Shown: positions 8,790 through 17,000 of the stretch, one piece after another
Layout of the letters: each line of letters starts with the position of its first letter
Numbering within the stretch: position 1 is the stretch's first letter
Origin: Chitinophaga niabensis
Lineage (GTDB): Bacteria > Bacteroidota > Bacteroidia > Chitinophagales > Chitinophagaceae
DNA length: 64,000 nucleotides
NCBI RefSeq assembly: GCF_039545795.1
Contig: NZ_CP154260.1
Location: 67,001-131,000, forward strand
Reading direction: 5' to 3'
Translations under genes and position numbers: made by a program
Notes under the pieces: generated by a model
Databases searched by the model: none
What the model was told of the DNA's origin: nothing
The model's input: only the letters and a program-made list of their open reading frames with translations

Positions 8790-9221
8790 GTTCCACCATT
8801 CCGGATCAAACTTTGCATTGTATTTTTTATAGAAATTAATAGCCGGTTCATTCCATTCCAATACCTGCCATACCATGCCTGAGAAGTTCTTTTCTTTCGC
8901 TTCTTCTATCAGCCTGTCAAACAACAACTTCCCCAATCCTTTACCCCTGGCGTTTTCAGACACAACCAGGTCTTCCAGGAACATGCGGCATCCTTTCCAG
9001 GTGGAATAACGGATATAATACAGCGCAATACCTTGCACCACGCCATCTACTTCTGCTACAAATGCCCACCATACGGGGTTCGGGCCAAACCCGCTTTCTT
9101 CAAAATGTTCCTGTGTAACCGTTACTTCCTGCGGCGCTTTTTCATATAAAGCCAGTTCCCGCACCAGTTCCATCATTCTTACACAATCTGTTCTTTCTGC
9201 TTTTCTGATAACTATACTCAT
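8748..9221 (-). CDS. GNAT-family N-acetyltransferase (diamine/thialysine acetyltransferase-like)
   Basis: This 157-residue GNAT enzyme transfers an acetyl group from acetyl-CoA to an amine. The acetyl-CoA loop is ARGKGLGKLLFDRL (about residues 91-104), preceded by the strand RMFLEDLVVS. WQVLEWNEPAINFYKKYNAKF is the typical end and resembles spermidine/spermine or thialysine acetyltransferases (SSAT-like). The substrate remains inferred. Its ATG overlaps the stop of the PLP enzyme upstream by 4 bp (ATGA), so the two are translationally coupled. The C-terminus is altered: after GSIEFTV come six extra residues created by a 57-bp duplication downstream. Confidence 0.83.
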   Translation of the reverse strand: MSIVIRKAERTDCVRMMELVRELALYEKAPQEVTVTQEHFEESGFGPNPVWWAFVAEVDGVVQGIALYYIRYSTWKGCRMFLEDLVVSENARGKGLGKLLFDRLIEEAKEKNFSGMVWQVLEWNEPAINFYKKYNAKFDPEWWNGSIEFTVSRKSEV

Positions 9222-10420
9222 GCTAAAGCCTGTTCGATGTCGTTTAAAATATCTGTTACTGCTTCAATGCCAACACTCACACGGATCAAACCATCCGTGA
9301 TATCATACTTCTCCCGCAGTTCTTTTGGTACGCTGTAATGCGTCATGGATGCAGGATGGCATATTAGCGTGTCGCAGGTTCCCAGGGATACTGCACGCAG
9401 GCACATCTGCAAACGGTCAATGAAACGTTTTCCTGCTTCCAGTCCGTCTTTCAGCTCAAAGCTCAGCATAGCACCGGCATGTTTCATCTGGCGGGAAGCG
9501 ATCATAAAATCCGGATGATCTGCAAGCCCGAGGTAATTCACCCTGGCCACTGCCGGATGCCCATCCAGGAAACCTGCTACTTCCATGGCATTATGGCAAT
9601 GGCGTTCCATGCGTACTTCCAGTGTTTTGATGCCCTGTGTGAGCAGGAAAGAATCAAAAGGATTACTGTTGGCGCCCAGCATACGGGCCATTTTTTCTAC
9701 CGGCCCTCTCATCATCTCAATATCCTTTCCTACCAATACACCGCCAATTGCAGTACCATGGCCATTGAGGAACTTGGTGGTGGAATGGAATACATAATCT
9801 GCACCATAAGCGAAAGGCTGTTGAAGATAGGGGGTAGCGAATGTATTATCTACGGCGGAGATCAGTTTGTATTGCTGCGCAAGCCCGCACAATGCTTCCA
9901 GGTCTACACACTTCAATGTAGGATTGGCGGGTGTTTCCAGGTACATCATCTTAATGGAGGGATCTGCTTTAATGATCTCTTCCGTTTTGTTGAGGTCCTG
10001 CATATCTATGAAGATGGTCTCAATACCCAATGGCGGCAATGTTTTCCGTAACATCTCATCTGTACCGCCGTACAATGAATAATGTGAGATCACTTTATCC
10101 CCTGCGGTAAGGTTCGAAAAGAACAAGGTGGAAAGCGCGCCCATACCGGATGCATGCAGTTTGGCCTTCAATGGCAGCGAAAGCCCGAAACCCTCCAGTG
10201 CTGCAATCTTTTCTTCCGCCTCCCGGAAATTAGGACTGTCCCAGCGCGTATAGATATAACCATCTTCTTTCCCGCTGAACCGGTGCATGCCCTGTTCTGC
10301 AGAATCATATACATAAGTGGAAGAAGCATATATGGGTGTAAGATGGGCATATTGCGGGTCCTGTTCATGCCCGGCATGAACACATACTGAACTGAAACCG
10401 GTAAGCGGAGCTTGTTTCAT
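9218..10420 (-). CDS. Cys/Met-metabolism PLP enzyme (cystathionine gamma-synthase / gamma-lyase family)
   Basis: This 400-residue fold-type I PLP enzyme handles sulfur amino acids by gamma- or beta-elimination or replacement. The PLP lysine is K216 in HSTTKFLNGHG, and D191 in AVDNTFATPYLQ pairs with the pyridine ring. ETPANPTLK and the DSFLLTQGIKTLEVRMERHC block are family signatures. The Tyr-Gly loop reads SLYGGTDEM, without the active-site Cys I recall from typical methionine gamma-lyases (YGCT), so that specific name is not supported. It is the first gene of a coupled pair with the acetyltransferase and is divergent from the DinB gene, with a 72-bp AT-rich spacer. Confidence 0.88.
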   Translation of the reverse strand: MKQAPLTGFSSVCVHAGHEQDPQYAHLTPIYASSTYVYDSAEQGMHRFSGKEDGYIYTRWDSPNFREAEEKIAALEGFGLSLPLKAKLHASGMGALSTLFFSNLTAGDKVISHYSLYGGTDEMLRKTLPPLGIETIFIDMQDLNKTEEIIKADPSIKMMYLETPANPTLKCVDLEALCGLAQQYKLISAVDNTFATPYLQQPFAYGADYVFHSTTKFLNGHGTAIGGVLVGKDIEMMRGPVEKMARMLGANSNPFDSFLLTQGIKTLEVRMERHCHNAMEVAGFLDGHPAVARVNYLGLADHPDFMIASRQMKHAGAMLSFELKDGLEAGKRFIDRLQMCLRAVSLGTCDTLICHPASMTHYSVPKELREKYDITDGLIRVSVGIEAVTDILNDIEQALA

Positions 10421-10492
10421 GGTTTGATTTTGTATTGTTTTCGGGTATTGATTATCTTGTTAATGTTTTATCGCTGTAAAAATAAGATTTAG

Positions 10493-10987
10493 ATGAAGGA
10501 TCTCCTACTAAGGTATGCGATGTATAATATCTGGGCTAACCAGCGGATCATTGTTTTACTGAATGGTTTAACGAAAGAGCAGCTGGACAAAGATCTTGGC
10601 AGCAGTTTCTCTTCCATGAGAAAAACCATTTACCATATATGGGATTCGGAGAGTGTCTGGTATCAGCGGTTACACCTGGCTGCGCAGGTTATTTTGCCAA
10701 CAAGGGATTTTTCCGGGAGCTGGGAAGAATTTGTGCAGCTGTTCTCCCGGCAAAGCGAGTTGCTGAAAGATTTTATAGCAACAGCTTCGGATGCCAAGCT
10801 GGCGCATACCATTGAATATCATCATGCGGTGAGAGGCATTTGTAAATCGGCGGTGGAACATGTGATCCTGTCTGCGTTCAATCATTCCACCTATCACCGG
10901 GGCCAGCTGGTTACCATGCTGCGCCAGACGGGGATTACAAAGATACCGCAGACGGATTTTATAGAATATACAAGGATCAAAAAATAA
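10493..10987 (+). CDS. DinB/YfiT-family metal-binding four-helix protein
   Basis: This 164-residue protein has the DinB four-helix fold, recognised by the start MYNIWANQRI and the metal-binding histidine triad H48 (TIYHIWDSE), H131 and H135 (HSTYHRGQ). DinB-like proteins bind Zn or Ni; some are thiol-dependent transferases, but most, including this one, have no assigned reaction. No catalytic function can be proposed. The next gene starts 8 bp after its stop on the same strand, so the two are probably co-transcribed. A second unrelated DinB paralogue lies at 47473. Confidence 0.82.
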   Translation: MKDLLLRYAMYNIWANQRIIVLLNGLTKEQLDKDLGSSFSSMRKTIYHIWDSESVWYQRLHLAAQVILPTRDFSGSWEEFVQLFSRQSELLKDFIATASDAKLAHTIEYHHAVRGICKSAVEHVILSAFNHSTYHRGQLVTMLRQTGITKIPQTDFIEYTRIKK

Positions 10988-10995
10988 TCATCAGC

Positions 10996-11679
10996 ATGCC
11001 ATACGAAAGCGCGCCCCGACATTTAGTTGCGGTAGATTGTATCATCTTTGGTTTTGAGGACGGGAAACTGAAATTGCTCATTATCAAGAGAAAAGTAGCT
11101 CCTATGGAGGGGGCATGGTCTATGGTGGGAGGTTTTGTGCAGGAAGGTGAAAGTACCAATGATGCTGCTACCCGTGTGTTGCAACAAACAACGGGTATCC
11201 AGGATATTTATATGGACCAGCTGATGTGTTATGGTGATGTGGAAAGGGATTCCGGCGCAAGAGTAATATCAGTGGCCTATTATGCCCTGATCCGCATCAG
11301 TGAGCACGACCGTATCCTGGCCAATCAACATGGCGCACACTGGTTATCCCTTCACCAGATCCCGGAACTCATCTTTGATCATACACAAATGCTGAATGAT
11401 GCCCTGGCCCGTTTGAGGGACAAGGCCCATTTCCACCCCATTGGCTTTGAGCTGCTGCCAGAGAAGTTCTCCCTGCCGCAACTGAGAAATTTATACGAAG
11501 AAATATACCAGCGTCCATTAGATAAACGTAACTTCAGGAAGAAGATACTGGCAATGGATATATTGGAAAAACTAGACGAAAAAGATAAGAGCACTTCTAA
11601 AAAAGGGGCACACCTTTACCGGTTCGACAAAAAGAAGTATAACGCCCTCACGGAGCATGGGCTGGTATTTGAGATTTAA
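10996..11679 (+). CDS. NrtR/AraR-type transcriptional regulator with degenerate Nudix domain
   Basis: This 227-residue protein has an N-terminal Nudix fold (residues about 10-140) and a C-terminal winged-helix region (about 150-225, QLRNLYEEIYQRPLDKRNFRKKIL). That is the arrangement of NrtR-like regulators, which sense ADP-ribose or sugar metabolites. The Nudix box runs from G46 to I68. It keeps the first Gly, E52 and R60, but the catalytic R-E-U-x-E-E core reads R-V-L-Q-Q-T, so hydrolase activity is unlikely. The C-terminal HLYRFDKKKYNAL motif is also typical. Target genes are unknown; the neighbours give no pathway clue. Confidence 0.85.
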   Translation: MPYESAPRHLVAVDCIIFGFEDGKLKLLIIKRKVAPMEGAWSMVGGFVQEGESTNDAATRVLQQTTGIQDIYMDQLMCYGDVERDSGARVISVAYYALIRISEHDRILANQHGAHWLSLHQIPELIFDHTQMLNDALARLRDKAHFHPIGFELLPEKFSLPQLRNLYEEIYQRPLDKRNFRKKILAMDILEKLDEKDKSTSKKGAHLYRFDKKKYNALTEHGLVFEI

Positions 11680-11887
11680 GAAGGAGTCACGTTTTACATA
11701 GTAATTATTGAAACCCAGGGATGTGTTTGTTTCACCCGATATGGCACCCATATTCATTTTCCGTAGCAAATCTGCATCCGGTATATAAAGGTTATTATGT
11801 AATGTTGAATGCTCCTTAACAGACCCTGCCCCGCAAGCCCCCCTATTTTACCATTATAACCTAACTACGAAAGAAAATGGCCCGAAT

Positions 11888-12157
11888 ATGTATCGTAAGT
11901 ACTGCTGCGCCAGGTTTGGCATCAGACATGAGGTATCCCGTGAAGAAGGGATCAATTTAAGGATCGTGAAACCTTATCCGGAATTCCGGATGGATACCCA
12001 TAACGTCTACCGGTTTTACCTGACGCCCGGATATAAAGAAGGACAGAAGAAAGTTGTCAACCATATCAGCATCCGTTATTGCCCTTTCTGTGGCACAGAC
12101 CTGTATGGGTTTTACCGCTCTGATTTTTACATTAACGAAGAACCCGGTTTCTTTTAA
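11888..12157 (+). CDS. small CPFCG zinc-ribbon-like hypothetical protein
   Basis: This 89-residue protein is basic and aromatic-rich. It carries a CPFCG pair near residues 65-69 and two earlier cysteines at residues 6-7, so a zinc-binding knuckle is possible. I do not recognise a named family. The ATG at 11888 is the only reasonable start; an ATG at 11877 is in another frame and opens a 27-codon dead end. It has its own terminator at 12179-12208. The 208 bp before it show no other gene. Confidence 0.55.
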   Translation: MYRKYCCARFGIRHEVSREEGINLRIVKPYPEFRMDTHNVYRFYLTPGYKEGQKKVVNHISIRYCPFCGTDLYGFYRSDFYINEEPGFF

Positions 12158-12178
12158 ACCAGCCGGATAAAATTACAG

Positions 12179-12208
12179 GGCTACCCTCACCAGGAGTAGC
12201 CTTTTCTT
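12179..12208 (+). terminator. rho-independent terminator after the CPFCG protein gene
   Basis: GGCTAC (12179-12184) pairs with GTAGCC (12196-12201). CCT/AGG extends the stem across a single bulged A, leaving a CACC loop. TTTTCTT follows. Confidence 0.8.
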
Positions 12209-12217
12209 ATACCTGAG

Positions 12218-12250
12218 ATAGGCTTGACATAGGCTTTACATAGGCTTAGA
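12218..12250. repeat. three tandem 11-bp repeats (ATAGGCTT core)
   Basis: ATAGGCTT occurs at 12218, 12229 and 12240, an exact 11-bp period (about one helical turn) with variable 3-bp linkers. The array lies between two terminators of convergent genes and does not encode protein. Confidence 0.75.
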
Positions 12251-12268
12251 GTTTGTTACTCCTTCGGC

Positions 12269-12309
12269 AAAAGAAAAGGGGATGCTCCCTTCAGGAACAT
12301 CCCCTTTTC
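12269..12309 (-). terminator. rho-independent terminator after fabH
   Basis: GAAAAGGGGATG (12273-12284) pairs with CATCCCCTTTTC (12298-12309), with an inner TCC/GGA pairing. On the minus strand the stem is followed by TTTT. It lies just downstream of the fabH stop. Confidence 0.85.
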
Positions 12310-12323
12310 ACTATAGTTTTCTG

Positions 12324-13325
12324 TTAATTCTTGGAATCGTAAGCCCATTTCACATAGCAGGCCCCCCAGGTAAAACCACCACCAAAGGCAGCCAATACCA
12401 GGTTATCTCCTTTTTTCAGCCTGCTTTCCCAATCCCAGAGGCATAAAGGAATAGTGCCGGCTGTGGTATTACCATAACGCTGAATATTGATCATGATCTT
12501 TTCTTCCGGTAAACCCATTGCACTGGCAGTGGCGTTGATGATCCGGAGATTGGCCTGGTGTGGTACCAGCCAGGCAATGTCATCTGCGGTAAGGTGGTTA
12601 CGTTCCATTACCCCACGGGCCGCGTCAGACATGTTTGCCACAGCATATTTGAACACTGTTTTACCTTCCTGGTATACATAGTGCTCACGGGCAGCTACGG
12701 TTTCCTGGGTGGCAGGGCGGCTGGAACCTCCTGCTTTCATGTTCAGGAACTCGCGGCCATGACCATCGCTTTTCAGGATGCTGTCAATTACCCCATAGCC
12801 TTCTGTGTTAGCCTCCAGCAATACACCACCGGCGCCATCGCCAAAAATGATGCAGGTTGCCCTGTCTGTATAGTCGATGATGGAGCTCATTTTATCTGCT
12901 CCAATGATCATTACTTTTTGATAGCGCCCGCTTTCAATGAACTTTGCACCGGTATCCAGTGCATACAGGAAGCCGGAGCAGGCTGCGCTGATATCAAACC
13001 CAAATGCATTTTTCGCACCGATCTTATCCGTTACCACGTTGGCTGTAGCCGGGAATACCATGTCCGGCGTTACGGTGGCCACTATCAGCAGGTCTATGTC
13101 TTCCGGGCTGATGCCTCTCTTTTTGCAAATTTCCAGGGCTACGGGTACGCATAACTCAGAAGTACCTTTCCCTTCGCCCTTCAGTATCCTCCTTTCTTTG
13201 ATGCCGGTTCGGGTGGTGATCCATTCGTCTGTTGTTTCTACTAGTTTCTCTAATTCCTGGTTAGACAGTACATACTCGGGAACATACCCACCCACCGCCG
13301 TGATGGCGGCCGTTATTTTGCTCAT
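12324..13325 (-). CDS. fabH: 3-oxoacyl-ACP synthase III (KAS III)
   Basis: FabH condenses acetyl-CoA (or a branched primer) with malonyl-ACP to start fatty acid synthesis. The 333-residue protein has the full triad: C116 in DISAACSGFL, H256 in PHQANLRI and N286 in YGNTTAGTIPL. The N-terminal TTDEWITTRTGIKERR is also diagnostic. The last residues, CYVKWAYDSKN, are slightly extended past the usual end. It is followed by its own terminator and is divergent from ruvA, with a 90-bp AT-rich spacer. Specificity for branched primers is plausible in this phylum but not shown by the sequence. Confidence 0.95.
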   Translation of the reverse strand: MSKITAAITAVGGYVPEYVLSNQELEKLVETTDEWITTRTGIKERRILKGEGKGTSELCVPVALEICKKRGISPEDIDLLIVATVTPDMVFPATANVVTDKIGAKNAFGFDISAACSGFLYALDTGAKFIESGRYQKVMIIGADKMSSIIDYTDRATCIIFGDGAGGVLLEANTEGYGVIDSILKSDGHGREFLNMKAGGSSRPATQETVAAREHYVYQEGKTVFKYAVANMSDAARGVMERNHLTADDIAWLVPHQANLRIINATASAMGLPEEKIMINIQRYGNTTAGTIPLCLWDWESRLKKGDNLVLAAFGGGFTWGACYVKWAYDSKN

Positions 13326-13415
13326 AATATTTGGATAAGTTTAAAATGGGCGTAAAAGTACGACTTAAACGAATATTTCTATTTATGATTTAAATTTACC
13401 TCCTGATAAATTATT

Positions 13416-14006
13416 ATGATTGCATATTTAAACGGCAAACTGGCTTATAAATCACCCACCCTCCTGCATCTGGATGTTAATGGAGTGGGGTACGAAGTTC
13501 AGATCAGCCTGCACACCTGGTCACAGATCCAGCATTTGGAAACCTGCAAATTGCTCACTTTCGTACATATCAAGGAAGACGCCCACACCATGTACGGCTT
13601 TTTTGATGATGCGGAACGCAGTATGTTCCTCCAATTGATCGGCGTTTCCGGCATTGGGGCCAGCACAGCCAGGATGATGCTCAGTTCCCTCCATCCGGAA
13701 GACATTCAGCGGGCCATCCTCATGGAAAATGAAAAAATGCTGGAAGGGGTAAAAGGAATAGGGGCTAAAACGGCCAAGCGCCTCATTCTTGAGCTGAAAG
13801 ACAAAATGAAGAAACACGGTAAGGAGGATGTATTACATTTATCTGTAACTTCTCACAATACAATACAGGATGACGCGTTAAATGCTTTGGTAACCTTGGG
13901 TATTGCCCGTAATATGGCTGAGCAGGCAGTACAGAGGGTACTGAAAGCAGAGCCTCAATTAAATGAATTGGAGGTACTTATAAAGAAATCCCTCAAAAGT
14001 TTATAA
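13416..14006 (+). CDS. ruvA: Holliday junction branch-migration subunit RuvA
   Basis: RuvA binds four-way junctions and loads the RuvB motor during recombinational repair. The 196-residue protein has the OB-fold start MIAYLNGKLAYKSPTLLHLDVNGVGYEV. Two helix-hairpin-helix motifs follow (QLIGVSGIGASTARMML and LEGVKGIGAKTAKRLILELKDK), then a C-terminal RuvB-binding domain (DDALNALVTLGI). The length is normal. sprA starts 37 bp downstream; the ruvA-sprA linkage is known from other Bacteroidota such as Flavobacterium. The spacer with fabH has near-matches to TAnnTTTG on both strands but no perfect one. Confidence 0.95.
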   Translation: MIAYLNGKLAYKSPTLLHLDVNGVGYEVQISLHTWSQIQHLETCKLLTFVHIKEDAHTMYGFFDDAERSMFLQLIGVSGIGASTARMMLSSLHPEDIQRAILMENEKMLEGVKGIGAKTAKRLILELKDKMKKHGKEDVLHLSVTSHNTIQDDALNALVTLGIARNMAEQAVQRVLKAEPQLNELEVLIKKSLKSL

Positions 14007-14043
14007 ATTTATAGTCCTTGACCTCTATAAAACCTAAGATCGC

Positions 14044-17000
14044 TTGCCAAGAAAGAATTACTATGGTGCTATTGCAGTAATAGGTGTTGTCTCTTTTATC
14101 ATTGTGGAATCGGCCGCCAGACCAAGAAATAGTTCGGGAAATACCTATAAAAGTAATAGTGAGATTGCGGTTAACCGGAAAACTGATATCGCGAAGCCAG
14201 ATACTACTGCGAAGCCTGACACGCTGAAATTCCCCATCCGTGACCGGAGGGGCAGCGCTGTGACCGACCCCGTGAAGAATGCGATCGATCTGAAAGATCC
14301 CGCTCTCATCAGAAAAGAGGTTGAATACGACCCCGTTACAAAACAATATATCGTTACGGAAAAGATCGGCAGCCAAAACTACCGGCAGCCTACCGTGATG
14401 AGCTTTGCCGATTTTTACCGCCTCCAGGCACAACAAAGCGAACAGGATTACTGGCAAAAAAGGGCCAATACCATCGGTAACCTCAACCAAAGGACTACCG
14501 CTCCCCAGTTATATTATGGTGATAAATTGTTCGACCGGGTTTTCGGGGGGACCAAAGTGGATATTAAACCACAGGGATCACTGGGACTTACTTTTGGTTA
14601 CCAGGGGCAGAACGTAAAGAACCCCGTGCTGGTGGAACGGGCCCGTAAGAACGGAGGTTTCGATTTCGACATAGATATTAATATGAACGTGACCGGGAAG
14701 ATCGGGGAGAAGCTGAAGCTGATCACCAATTATAATACCCAGTCCACCTTCGACTTTGAAAACCAGGTAAAACTGGAATATACCGGCTACCAGGATGAGA
14801 TCATTAAAAAAATAGAAGCGGGTAACGTAAGTTTTCCGCTCAGCAGCTCCCTGATCTCCGGGGTGCAATCCCTTTTTGGGGTCAAAACCCAGTTGCAATT
14901 TGGCCGCCTCACGGTAACCAGTGTACTGAGTAATCAAAAATCCCAAAAGCAGAACATGGTGCTGCGGGGAGGAAACAGTATCCAGGATTTTACTATCAAA
15001 GCAGATGAATACGAAGACAACCGGCACTTCCTGATGGGCCAGTTCTTCCGCGATACCTTTAATTATGCCATGGCCACCCTGCCCGTTATCCGTACCCAAA
15101 CGAATATCATCCGGGTGGAAGTTTGGGTGACCAATAAAACAGGGGCCACCACAGATACAAGGGATATCGTAGGTCTGATGGACCTTGGAGAATTCCGTCC
15201 TTTTAATACCAGCCTTACTGTTACCACTTCAGACCGTAAGCCCAACAACGGAACCAATATCCTCTATTCCAACCTGGTAAGCGATCCCGGGGCCAGGAAT
15301 TCAGGGACTGTGGTAAGCCGCCTGTTGGCAATGGGCCTGCAACCGGTGCAGGAGTTTGAAAAAACTTTTGCCCGTAAACTGGATTCTGCGGATTACGTAG
15401 TGAACCGTCAATTGGGTTTCATTTCGCTCAACCAGCAATTGCAGCCGGATGAGGTATTGGCCGTAGCGTATCAGTATTCTTATAATGGCCGTGTTTACCA
15501 AGTGGGTGAGTTTTCACAGGATGTACCGCCAGACCAGAATAATTCCGCCAACCAGCGGATCCTGTTCCTGAAACTCCTCAAAGCTACATCCGCCCGTCCC
15601 GCATTACCTATCTGGGACCTGATGATGAAAAACATCTACGCCACCAACGCCTTCCAGATCAACCGGCAGGATTTTAAACTGGATGTTTTATTCAAAGACC
15701 CGGGTACCGGAACAGGAGTAGGAGACAGGGTGCCGAGTGAAAAAAGATACCTCCCCGATGCCAAAGGCCAGTTTGCAGGCGCACCGATCATTACCATCCT
15801 CAACCTGGACAGGCTCAACAACCAGAACGACCCCCAACCGGATGGGGTGTTCGATTACGTGGAAGGATATACGATCAACTCCATGAACGGGAAGGTGATC
15901 TTCCCCGTGCTGGAACCTTTCTCGGAAGGCCTGCGGAGAGCATTTGAGGGAGATCCCGTACTGGAAAAACAATATCTCTACCCCATGCTGTACGACTCCA
16001 TCAAAGTGATCGCACAGCAATTCCCGAACCTGAACAGGTACATCCTCAAAGGTTCCTATAAATCTTCCAACTCTTCTGAAATTTCACTGAACGCTTATAA
16101 CATCCCTCCAGGTTCTGTAACTGTTACAGCCGGTGGCCAGATGTTGCGCGAGAACGTGGATTTCATTATCGATTATAACCTGGGCCGGATCAAGATCATC
16201 AACGGAGGTGTATTGAGTTCAGGTGTTCCCATCAATGTGCAGTTTGAAAATAATGCCCTCTTCGGTCAACAGGTCCGTAACTACATGGGTACGCGCCTGG
16301 ATTATTTTGTGAACGATAAATTGAACATTGGTGGTACGGTAGTAAGAATGAGTGAAAGACCTTACTACCAGAAAGTGAATTATGGGGATGACCCGATCAA
16401 GAATACCGTAGTGGGGCTGGATGCAAACTATGTTTCAGAATGGCGCGGCCTTACCCGCATGCTGGATAAATTACCCAACTTCCAATCCACCCGCCCTGCC
16501 ACCATTAATTTCACAGGAGAGGTGGCCCGTTTATTCCCAGGCCACAGCAAACTCGTGAATGCAGCCGGTAGCAAACAGGGGCAGGTAATGATAGACGATT
16601 TTGAAGGAGCACGCAACGGATATGATCTCAAATTCCCTTCTACCAGCTGGGCTTTGGCTTCTACACCCAGAGATGCTACGGATGCAAACGGTAATATCCT
16701 TTTCCCCGAAGCTGCTTTAAATGATACACTGCCTTATGGCCGCAACAGGGCATTACTGGCCTGGTATATTATTGAACCTACTTTACAGATCCCGAACTCA
16801 CCGAATCTGCCACCAGGCGTAGGCCCATCACAAAGTGATCCGCGTACCCGCCTCGTTTACCAGAAAGATGTGTTCCCGAACCGTTCCACAGATTTCGGCC
16901 AGAGCCAGTTAAGTACTTTGGACCTTGCTTATTATCCGGAAGAAAAAGGGCCTTACAACTTTGAATCCTCACCGCTGGCATTGTTCCCGAACGGCAGGTT

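Noticed and set aside
9218..10420. Calling the PLP enzyme methionine gamma-lyase
   Set aside because: The Tyr-Gly loop lacks the Cys expected in typical methionine gamma-lyases; only the family is supported.
12558..13154. A 198-codon plus-strand frame opposite fabH
   Set aside because: It lies wholly antisense to an intact, well-conserved fabH and has no family features.
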